Below are positions 1 through 9,523 of a stretch of 64,000 nucleotides of DNA, piece by piece. The DNA lies in NCBI GenBank assembly GCA_002633005.1, contig NMRA01000065.1:760894-824893 (forward strand), read 5' to 3'. Each line of letters starts with the position of its first letter. The stretch's first letter is position 1. Made by a program: the position numbers and the translations under genes. This stretch comes from Phoronis australis. Lineage: Eukaryota > Phoronida > Phoronidae. The notes beneath the pieces were generated by a model. It saw only the letters and a program-made list of their open reading frames with translations. It searched no databases and was not told where the DNA came from.

Positions 1-86
1 CCCCCCGCTCGGCGCCACGCGCCTGGCTCGGATTCGACCTTTGCGGGAATCCTAACCCCCCAACTGAAAACGTAGATCCGCCACTG
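1..86. repeat. Right end of a MITE-like element with a CAGTGGCGGAT terminal repeat
   Basis: The first 86 bases end in ATCCGCCACTG. This is the reverse complement of the CAGTGGCGGAT start seen at 5256 and 57275. The rest of the element lies before the window. It is GC-rich compared with the flank, as are the other copies. No coding content is visible. From 87 to about 359 I see nothing recognisable. Confidence 0.45.
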
Positions 87-359
87 CAGTACGATTCGAT
101 TTTTAATCTTATATCACCCTGGCAGTGATGGGTGACTGGATAACGCCATGAAAGTAAAAGTACGTACACTCGTACCAGCAAAGCAACGGTATGATCAATA
201 CTTTTTGTTTTTGTTTCGTGCAACTTTACGTAAACGTTACATCAGTACCTCATTGACGACAAAACTTTAAAAGCTGTTTCTTTATAACACCAGTTTGAAG
301 AACAATGCACAAATGATAGAATAATTTGTATCCGACGAGTTGCTCTGGTATTCCCAAGA

Positions 360-600
360 ATGAATGTTAGATGTAAAAGTGTATTGTAGGTCTAGTGCGA
401 TGAGCTATATCACGTGACGTGTTAGATGTACAAGTGTATTGTAGTGCGGTTGTTGTACTTCAACTTGGAGTCCTGCTTAATCTCAAGAATAAGCGGAAGT
501 GAGTGTTGCGTGAACTAGGAATTCCAAGATTAAGCAAGTGATCTTGAGATTAAAAGCTGCCAAACCCCGTACGTGAACTTAGAATCTTGCGTGAACTTGG
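360..600 (+). repeat. Minisatellite (49-bp unit) plus inverted-repeat block, copy 1
   Basis: About 1.8 copies of a 49-bp unit (contains GTGACGTGTTAGATGTACAA and GTGTATTGTAGTGC) lie at 366-450. They are followed by TTGTACTTCAACTTGGA and arms rich in the satellite motif CTTGGAAT/ATTCCAAG. The same unit and the inverted arm recur at 6720-6960. From 601 to about 944 I see no gene or repeat that I can name. Confidence 0.6.
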
Positions 601-944
601 AATTAAGCGGCTGCCTGGCACACAATCACAGAACAAGGTGCTTGGGCTGAAATCGTTACTGAACCGATAGGCTACGGAGAGAAAAGATTTCTAAAAAAAT
701 CGAGATAAAGCTCCCGTGGCCTGTTCATGAATACTGGTTATAACCGAGGAACTGGAATAAAAATCATTTAAGGACTGTATTGTGATTACATGTCCCTCAG
801 TAATGCACCGGGCATTCAAAGTCATAGCCCTACGGCTACGGTGGTCATTTGAATCGTATTTTTTCTGTGTTGCTGCCTATTCCAATATGAATATAAAGCT
901 GGATGTTTGAAATTAGTGCCTGGCTGACGTTTGATCAAGGGGGG

Positions 945-1465
945 AATTAAACATTCTCTAACTGGCTGCAATACATTTTTTAGCGAGTAAAAAACATGTT
1001 TTTTTTCTATTACCCTTAGAGCACTTCTGAGCGCATTCTCAGTTCTTTCTACCTAATTCCGAGTTTAAGCACACTGGTTGCTTAAACTTGGAATAATTCA
1101 ATTTCTTCTTAAATTCACGATGTAAGCTAAGCCTTCTCTTAATGATTGTAATACAATGTAAATGCATTTTCTATTACTTTCGCATTCGCAGTTGTTTTCT
1201 ACCCAATTCCAAGTTTAAGCAAGGGCGTGGCTCGCTTCAACTTGGAATAACTCAATTTCTGCTTCACAAAAACTCACGTGGTGAACCAAACATTCTCTGC
1301 GACTGGTTGCAATACATTTTAAATGCTTTTTTCTATTACCTTTAAAATACTTCTGAGCGCATTCGCAGTTTTTTAACCCTGTAAATTCAACGTTTAAGCA
1401 AGATACCCCCTTGCTTATTCTTATTCTATTAACTTTTCTTGCGATGTCCAGCTTAAATGGTTTCA
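945..1465. repeat. Palindromic satellite array, left part
   Basis: Tandem units start with CCAAGTTTAAGC-like sequence at about 1055, 1206 and 1382, so the spacing is about 150-175 bp. Within a unit CCAAGTTTAAGC is followed a few bases later by its own reverse complement (GCTTAAACTTGG), making a hairpin. The rest of the unit includes CATTTTCTATTAC, CTGAGCGCATTCGCAGTTTT and ACTGGTTGCAATACATTTTA. The array continues at 2280 after the inserted L1 remnant and SINE. The short open frames in it are not genes. Confidence 0.7.
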
Positions 1466-1512
1466 AATACGTTTAACTCACAGACTACTCGGAACCAATA
1501 AGTTTTTGAGTA

Positions 1513-1743
1513 TAAAAAATAAGGCGGTCTGATACACGTTGTACCAGACGTGCGCAGGCCTCGCATGTGGGCCCATTGCACTGATCACCTGGAAATATTT
1601 TTATGCTTTATTAATATATGGTTAAAACCGAGCTGAGGAGCTAGAAACCTGGCTCAAGGTTTTAGCAGTGTGACCTGGTGGGACTCGAAGCCACAACCTC
1701 GAGTAAAGAAAGCGGCACTTATCAACCAGGCCACACTGCCTCC
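1513..1743 (-). repeat. tRNA-derived SINE, copy A, with 14-bp target duplication
   Basis: Read on the minus strand, the element begins with a tRNA-like head. Its 5' GGCAGTG can pair with CACTGCT about 65 bases later, and an internal box resembling a B box (CTTCGAGTCCC) is present. A body and an AT-rich tail follow. It is flanked by the exact direct repeat TAAGTTTTTGAGTA at 1499-1512 and 1744-1757. A second copy of the same length (231 bp) lies at 42687-42917 in opposite orientation. The insertion splits the L1-like remnant that surrounds it. Confidence 0.8.
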
Positions 1744-2279
1744 TAAGTTTTTGAGTAAGATTGGTGTTAGAAATTCAGATAGTTGTACTTTTTGTAATTC
1801 TCATTCTGAAGACCCTTTTCATTTGTATTGGTCTTGTTTACGTGTCCAAAGTTTTTGGAAAACTGTTGAAAACTTGATAAAAAACCTCTGAGGAATTGAT
1901 ATGAAACTTGATCATTTTGACGTAATTTTTGGCTCCTTTAATGGACCAAAAATCATAAATCTACTTTAAAATTTATGTTTAGGCAAGTACCAAATTCACG
2001 AGCAAAGATTTTAGAATGTAAAACCATGTTTTGCACTTTTTCAACATTTTGTTTCTGATTACTACAAAGTAGAAAAGGTTATGTACTATGACCAGTGCAG
2101 GTATCTCGACTTCGAGGAACGATGGGCCCCCTCTAACACCTTTATTTTAATTTACACTACATACAACCAATGGCCCATCTGTGTATGAATGTGAGCGTGA
2201 CTGTGTGCGTGAATGTTTATACTGTTTGGCTTTATTGTATTTGCACTACGATAACAATAAAACTTTTTGACAAAAAAAG
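1744..2279 (+). mobile_element. 3' end of a non-LTR (L1-like) retrotransposon
   Basis: The frame ending at 1891 encodes a C-terminal Cys/His motif, C-x2-C-x8-H-x4-C (CTFCNSHSEDPFHLYWSC), followed by an FWKTVENLI-like stretch. This is typical of the carboxyl end of L1-type reverse transcriptase proteins. Decayed coding sequence, a 3' UTR, an AATAAA at 2256-2261 and an A-rich tail at about 2271-2279 follow. The element is 5'-truncated and interrupted by SINE copy A. It inserted into the palindromic satellite, which resumes directly after the tail. It is dead: only a fragment of the protein remains. Confidence 0.65.
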
Positions 2280-2800
2280 ATACGCCCTTGCTTTAACTTG
2301 GAATAATTCAATTTCTGCTTTACAAAATATCCCATAGCGAACCAAACATTCGGTAACTGGTTGCAAGACATTTCAAATGCATTTTCTAATAATTTTGGAA
2401 CACTTCTGAGCGCATTCGCAGTTTTTTCTACCCAATTCGAAGTTTAAGAAAGGGCGTGGTACGCGTAAACTTGGAATAATTCAACTTCCGCCTTACAAAA
2501 ATCACGTGGTTAACCAAACATTCTTTCACTGGTTCCAATGCATTGTAAATGCATTTTCTATTACTTTTGAAACACCCCTGAATGCATTTCGTAGTTTTTG
2601 TACCCAACTCCAAGTTTAAGCAAGCAACGCCCTGGCTTAAACTTGGAATAGTTCAATTTCTTCTTTACAAAAAATCGTGTGGTGTAGCAAATATTTTCTG
2701 ACCGGTTACAGTATGTCAGTAATGCATTCTCTATTACGTTTGGAACACGTCTGAATGCATTCTCAATTGTTTTCTACCCAATTCTAAGTTTAAGCCAGGG
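2280..2800. repeat. Palindromic satellite array, right part
   Basis: The array continues with units at about 2280, 2437, 2610 and 2780 (spacing about 157-173 bp). The hairpin arms and the AATTCAATTTCTGCTTTACA segment are the same as in the left part. Similarity fades after 2800. From 2801 to about 3630 the sequence is AT-rich with no recognised gene. Part of it could be the 3' UTR of the putative minus-strand gene at 4815, since a minus-strand AATAAA is at 3307-3312. Confidence 0.65.
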
Positions 2801-3634
2801 CGGACATAGGACACCATCCGTTGCCCTTGCCTTGGTACAAAGCTGTATGCCAAATTAATTTAGAACAAAATACTGTTCCCTTTAATAAGCAAACTTGGAT
2901 TCTTTTCATTTCACAAAAAACTAAGTGGTGAAGCAAGCTTTCTGTCGCAGATTACAATAAACTGTAAACGCAATTCCTGTTCTTGATACTACTCTAACAC
3001 ATTAGCAATCGTCTTCTACATAATTTCAAAATTAACCAGTACTTAAAACAGTATGGGGTTTCACATTTTCAATTGTGTAAAAAAATTTAATACCTTTAAT
3101 GAGACACTTTCATAGACAAAAAAATGAAATCCTAGAGTTGGGCCAATTCTATTTGGAAACCCCAGGGGGTCACGGAAAACATGTTCTCCGCATTCTCTCA
3201 CTGGAGATGATGTATGTTACAACTAAAATGGTGGATAGTTTTTAAAGATATTTAAAAATAAGAATGTGACTTTGCTTTAACAATATCTGCATGGACAGGT
3301 CTAAGTTTTTATTTTTTCCAACATGCCACCAAATTATATTACAACATAAAACATACTCTGTAAAGGTACAAAGGCTGGCATACAGTATTTTTCAAACTAA
3401 ACTACACAATGTCGTAATTTGACAAGGCTAGTAAAATATTTGTTTCTTTTCCAATGGAATCCAATCCAATTCTAGCTAAATCTCAACAAAAACAACTTAT
3501 TGAGCAAGACCAGTCACAAACACAAAACTATGGACTAGACACAATGTTGACATTCAACTCTGACAAAAGTTCGACTACGTAAACTGACAAATTATTCTGG
3601 TAAGAAGTTTATCCAAATTTGGCAGTCTTGGAGA

Positions 3635-3790
3635 CTTCTGTTGAAGTCTGCCAATTTGTTGGCATCAGGTGATACATAGTTACATCTAAAATGCTCTCTT
3701 TCCCGAGCACGGTTTGAACCCAGGACTTTCTGCTAACCCGTTAGCCAACACCTGATGTGATTAATATATGGCGTATGTGAAGACCAACAG
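3635..3790 (-). repeat. tRNA-like SINE fragment
   Basis: The minus strand carries GGCTAACGGGTTAGCAGAAA followed by a B-box-like GGGTTCAAACC, a tRNA-like layout. The block is bracketed by GGCATCAGGTG and CACCTGATG, which are inverted relative to each other. It is not the same family as the 1513 copy. It is probably a SINE remnant rather than a working tRNA, because no clean cloverleaf can be drawn by eye. Confidence 0.35.
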
Positions 3791-4814
3791 TTATACGACA
3801 TCATTCACTTCGCAGTAAAAGAAAAGTGTTCAAGCATCAGGTTAAGGTTATGGGAGATCCTAAACAAATGTCTAAACTTGGTGAAGCGGAAAACATATCT
3901 TGCAAATGGCTGATAGGATTCCAAAAAAACTTTCAGATCTTGTACTTTATGCACTGTTCCCCATCAGGCTTTTAGAGATTGTCTTTTGACTGATCTACTT
4001 TTTCATGGGAGGGCTAGCTAAAACAGGGACTTTCAGTAATTTCATGAAAAATTCAAACATTGATTAAAACGAAAATGGTTACTAAAAAAACAGAATCGGC
4101 ATTTTTCAGATTCCATCTTGAACATTTATATAAAAAGAAAATTGGTCATGTTATCGACTCCACTGTTTTGTTATGAATGCATTCCCTTTTTGGAATCTTA
4201 TTAAAAATATGGTCAAGGGACCCAGTTAATGGCAGATTGATATATAAAGTCATTATATACAGACTCTCTACTTTCATGAATTAAATTAGAGTTTTAGAAA
4301 TTTAAATTCCAAAGTTTGTACATATTTGTAAGTAAGGGGCCAGATAACTTTATGACCTGACATTAAATTTTGGGTTACTCATGTTTCATTACATGACAAC
4401 TGATACTTGTGTCCTCTGATTGATCCACCACCCTGTGGATTAACACTTTTCATTTACGCCACCAGGATGTCACGCAACTAGAAATGTGACAAATCAGATA
4501 CCATAAAAATCATAAACCCTGACAACAAATTAAGCAGATAATGTCAGTACATCAAAGCATTAAAGAAGCATCAGTAGCCATTTAATAAAAGAAATATAGA
4601 CTGATCTATCAGGCAGATTAGGTTACATAGACCTGAGAGGGACATATGCTGCATTTAATGTGATTCATTGGCAAGCAGCTTCAAATGCTGTAACAGCAAT
4701 GAAATGGGGTCCTCCAACTTTGGCTAATCTGTTGACCTACAGACAGGGCACAGTAGCACGAATGGTTGTCACCGACTCTGTGTAAGCGATAAAGATGTTC
4801 ACTAAGATGTGCTG

Positions 4815-5837
4815 TCAATGAGACCAGTTGTGTGTCCCTGATTTAGCAGCTTGAACGTGCTGCGTCATTTGAGGGGGACTCTTCCTCTTATCCGTGACTT
4901 TCTGGAAGACAGGAAGCTGCTTGGAACCTGTTTAAAATAAATAGAATAGTTTAAATTCCTTTTATGCAAACACGATAATACTACATACAAAATTCTTCAA
5001 TCAAAAATACGGATTACAGACAAAATTGTTTTCATCTTGACGTGCATAATACCTGTGACAAATACATATACAACAAGTTTTGAAAAGTGAACAATGATCC
5101 AGATTTATTGTCAGTAGTTGAATGTTGGATCTATGAGAAAATCAAGTAAATGGAAAATCTATCATTCTCTGTTTCCACATTTTGACAATGATAATTTATT
5201 TGTCAGCAGATTCAAACAAGATCACTCATCGCATTCAAGTATTTTATGTACTATACAGTGGCGGATCTAGGATACCATAAGGGGGGGGCGGCCCAACATG
5301 TTGCCTCAGGGAATTGGGCAAACTGCGATTGTATAGGCACTGGGGGCCCGCAAGTTGTGGGAGCTGAGGACGCAGACCTTCTGTTCAGAAAATTTATCGG
5401 TGGACTGAAAAAGGGGAACACGATTCCACCGCAATCTGGGATCTGAACCTCCCATCCGCTGCCGGTCCTAGTTAGTGAACTCTCTTTTTCTTCGCCGCTT
5501 TACGCTGTTTCTGTTTCATTTTGCTGGCGGCAGCCAAGGTGGGAGGGGGCGGGCCCCCCTATGCTATAGACAACTGAATACAACCTATAAATGAAAGCGT
5601 TGATGGAACAAACACGTTCCTGACAGAAGACAACCTTCAAGGACAATGACAACTGCATAAAAAGCTGAAAATCACTTATCTTGCATAAAGAAAAACCAAT
5701 GAACACAACTTAGATGTGTCATTACCTCTGTATGCTCCTTACTCACATGGGAACATTTGTATCGAACATTACTGTATGCCACCATGTTTCAGTCCAACTG
5801 TTAAATGTTAGTAACTGTATGTAAAGATGTCGGCAAC
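4815..5837 (-). CDS. Candidate 3' exons of an unidentified minus-strand gene
   Basis: Two stretches look like exons. One is 5747-5837, with a strong acceptor (CTTTTGCAG) and donor GTGAGT. The other is 4815-4927, with an acceptor after a pyrimidine/AT-rich tract (TTTTAAACAG) and an open frame to a stop at 4815-4817. In its longest frame the last exon would encode 36 residues ending SGTHNWSH, basic and rich in K and Q. That frame is not phase-compatible with the 5747 exon. Another frame of the last exon is compatible but ends after about 12 codons. No domain is recognised. Both sit in AT-rich sequence that could be a 3' UTR down to an AATAAA (minus) at 3307-3312. Confidence 0.22.
5256..5560. 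repeat. MITE-family element, left terminal repeat and GC-rich body
   Basis: It starts with CAGTGGCGGATCTAGG at 5256 and continues into G-runs, the same start as the 57275 copy. The right end is not clear and may be truncated near 5560, where another G/C-rich run occurs. No transposase frame is visible. Confidence 0.45.
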
Positions 5838-6719
5838 CTGCAAAAGACGCATATGCATATGTTACCTCACTCAGTCTAACATGGTTGCTTTTCAAACAGC
5901 GAGTGCTGGGCAGTGGTTTGTAAGCTATTGTGCCAAAGCAAGTGGTATGGACAGTACTATTTCACTGGGCCACTTTTGTCTGTCTTTACATACATAGGCG
6001 TATTGTTATGTGGGTCTGTACTGAGCAGAGAAAGGCAAAAATATCGTTGGCCAGAAAAGTCTAATCATCTCTATGAGAACATTCAAAACCTGTCAACAGA
6101 ACTTCAGAGAGTTGTGTTCTGTAACTATTGTCTGATTGTCACCAATATTTAGACCTGATGACATCACACAGCATACCAATGAAAAACTAATATTCATTAA
6201 ATTGCACGTTTAAAAATGAAATGAGTATTTCCACTTTATTTGCCAAAAATAACGCTTTTACTCAACAAGCGTTATCTGAACTTCTCCCTTAATCAGATAA
6301 GAAAGAATTACATATCCCTGCTTAGGCCATGCTGCCAACGATTGGCGATGTCGTGAGATATAAATGGAAACACTTCCACCAATTACGAGCAAATTGCGAG
6401 CTACAAGCACTGGCGTATACACGGGGGGGGTGAGGTGGCAGTTACAACGGTGCATGACAAACTGTTCAATGCAAAACCCCTCTCGGTACGGTACATTCAT
6501 TGTATCCTATCCTAACTCTTAATGATCTTAATCCTTTTCATTGAAAATGTCCCAGGTTGCCAGTCATTTCAAACCTTAGGTCGCCCACCCAATCATCCCA
6601 GTCAAGCCACGCTTGGAAACAATTAATTACCAAGAGCATAATAACATACATAATGGGCAATAAAAACAATTACAACAGAAACAATAACTCACGACAAACG
6701 AATTCATATACACCATTCG

Positions 6720-6960
6720 AAATTTAAGTTAACAATTGCACACTAGATGTCGCAAGTGCTTGCTTAATCTCAATATCACTTGCGTAAACTTGGAATAGAA
6801 ACTTATTCCAAGTTCACTCACGATTCCAAGTTGAAGTACAACACAGTGACATATATCATGTGACGTGTTAGTTGTACAAGTGTATCGTAGTGCAATGACC
6901 TATATCATGTGACGTGTTAGATGTGCAAGTGTGTTGTAGTGCAATGACCTATATCATGAA
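6720..6960 (+). repeat. Minisatellite (49-bp unit) plus inverted-repeat block, copy 2
   Basis: Two full 49-bp units lie at 6852-6900 and 6901-6949, with a partial third after them. They match the units at 366-450. Upstream arms carry TTCCAAGTTGAAGTACAA, the reverse complement of the arm next to copy 1, plus further ATTCCAAG/CTTGGAAT palindromes related to the satellite at 945-2800. Confidence 0.65.
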
Positions 6961-9500
6961 CGCATAATTGCAGTAATGTAAGCTACATCGAGACTGTCCG
7001 GTCATATCCCAAAAAACATTATGATTTGTTACGATTAGATTGCTCTACTTAATATGTACACTTTCTGCCAACACAGCTGGAAACTTGCCTTCATAAATAG
7101 AGAGTATTAAGTACTAGTCCACGAGAGCACCAGCCATGAGCGGCAAGGTGGGGGTCAGCCGATTTTCACCAAATTTGGCACATAGGTAGTCCTATAGGAT
7201 CTATAAACAGTGGTAAAATATTTCCTCAAAATATTGCGTTTTTCTAAAGTTATAGGCTCAAACACATTTTACGGCTTCGCAGCCATGTTTTCACGGTATA
7301 AAAACTGTCCAGTTTTAACTGTTCATATTTTTCCTTGAATGAAAGCTATTGATTTATTATTCACTTGGCATTGTTTAGTGGTGCCTGTAGATTGTTACAC
7401 AGATGTCTTGAAACACGATTCCGATTTATCACCCTCATTTAGTAGTTTTACTACACTGCCCCCCGTTATGCCATTTTGAGGTTGTGTTCAGTACACTGCT
7501 GTACCAAATCTGCCCCCACTGCTAAGAGAATGAAACTTAGCCAAAATGTTGACAAAACATGTTACTTTCATTTCATAAAATAAAAACTTTGTCNGTTGGG
7601 CTATGCAAGCGAACAAGTTGGGAGCAACGGGATGTCGCCGTCATGTCCTTGTTGTCACGTTTTCCCCTTGTGTGGGGTGAGCGCAGGTTGTTACCGGTTT
7701 TCCGTGCGAGGATAGGCTGAAGATTGGTTTGAGTGAGTTATTGGACAGGATTGTTCATCCATGAACAACCCTGCCCATATTGCACACGCTGAGCCACAAC
7801 ACCACGTTCCTTCTCTCTTTTTATCACTCCGGCTGGTCTGCTCACTCAGGTTGTCCAGAACCTGCTTTGGGCCAGGTTGTTATAGCCCAGTTGGCTGTTT
7901 AGTGTACCCACTTGGTACTGCTATTTGACCATTTGGCAGCAGTTTGTACCCACTTGGTATATTGAATTTGCCGTTTTGCTCGACCCACTTTGTAGGCAAT
8001 CGGCCAATACCCATTGGTACTATATACTAACCTGTGTCACTTTGTATCCTATATTCAATAACACGTACATTGGGTATCGCAAAAGCATGTGTTATCTCTT
8101 GTAATTAAGGTACCAATTGATACCTTTTGTGAAATAATCATTTGTAGAGCTGTAACCCTGAAATTCGACCCAATACATGTGTCATTCTTGTGTTGTTTTA
8201 TTTGTCCCCAATAATCCCGACCTTGCGTTTACAAGCCTAATCAAACAAAACGTCCGACGTAATGTTTGTTCTACGCTCCAGCCAGTGCTGCGAAGCCTTG
8301 ACTTTGTGATGATCTTCTGAGACACGTTCAGCAACTGTTACATTCGCTGATTCAATAACCTGCTGTCTTTGTAGTTGGCTCTCTATGACTATTGCTGTAA
8401 CTGCTGATTCTCTTCAGTGCAACTAAACTGTAACTTACTTTAACTGGCTTTCAACTGTCACCTTCATCGTTTAACTCCTTAACTCACTTATAACAATAAC
8501 AAACCCGTGCCTACAGGAACTACAGACCACAACGTTTCACGAGAAGCAATGGACGAGCGGTGACAATCCCGCCTATCTTTAGAAATGCTTGACTTCCTTG
8601 TAAGCGCATTATTCACGGTATGGTATGAATAAAAGTAAATAATGCGCACACGTATATATTTTCCACCCTTTGATACATGTACCAATTGAAATGCAATACT
8701 AATACAAGTGTACTCAAGAGTTTCACTGTTACTTCTCGGTGCTTTCTACCTGCATTAGTTATTTATCGGGATCTTCAGACATACGAACGCCGATTTTTGG
8801 TGAGTGATTATTTGGATTTTTGATTGGACTTTAAAACAAAATTTGACTCTTAAATACAATTGTAACATACTTCATTTAGTTTCAACTGATTTGTGAATAT
8901 TTTTATAAAAGTTTAAGAAAGACAAAAATCTGGTGAAATTGCGAACTTGTAAACAAAAATTGGACATTTAATTTTCGCATCACGTATCTTAATGCGGCTG
9001 TAAATTTGCCTTTAATGATCATAAAAACTCATTCAGTTTTGATTAGTTACGTTTTTTGTCATACTGAAGAGCGTATTTGCGGATTTCAAGAGAATTCATA
9101 CAAGGCGTATTCCGTTATTGGGTTTCAGGTCTCCAAGTGGGCTTGTCACGGCGTGTCATTTAATACGCTATGCATGCTACCATCAAACAACAAGCTACTG
9201 ATTTTTTACAAACTCAGAGATTTTATTAATCTGTTTAAAGAACAGCACAGTCAGTGGACTAAGTCGTCAATTTGCTGTTTTGACAGCAGAACTGGGTTTA
9301 ACACCCGTATAGCACAGAACGCTGAAATAATAGTTTTCTGTACTCCAGCTGCTGCCCTACTGTGTTTGTGATGACAGTGGATTTTGAAGACTTCTCGTGG
9401 AGACACATGTTCAGAATTACATCATTGTTTAATAGACTGCAGGTCGTTCTTAAAATTGTCGTTGACTCATGCTCAATAATTACTAATAGTTTCTCGTTAT
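6961..9500. other. No gene recognised
   Basis: There are many short unrelated open frames. The stretch at about 7130-7450 (GATTTTCACCAAATTTGGCA) looks like transposon-derived non-coding sequence but I cannot assign it. The open frame at 9006-9371 has no recognisable domain and is not supported. The 5' untranslated exon and promoter of the Toll-like receptor gene must lie in this stretch but I cannot place them. Confidence 0.4.
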
Positions 9501-9523
9501 TTCAGGTGCACGCAACAAGCACC

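Noticed and set aside
1630..1745. Possible functional tRNA gene
   Set aside because: The tRNA-like head has no clean anticodon arm and is the start of a SINE with target duplications and a second copy elsewhere.
9006..9371. 121-codon frame just upstream of the Toll-like receptor
   Set aside because: No signal, domain or splice context. The receptor coding exon starts after an acceptor ending at 9505, so this is most likely intron or 5' UTR.
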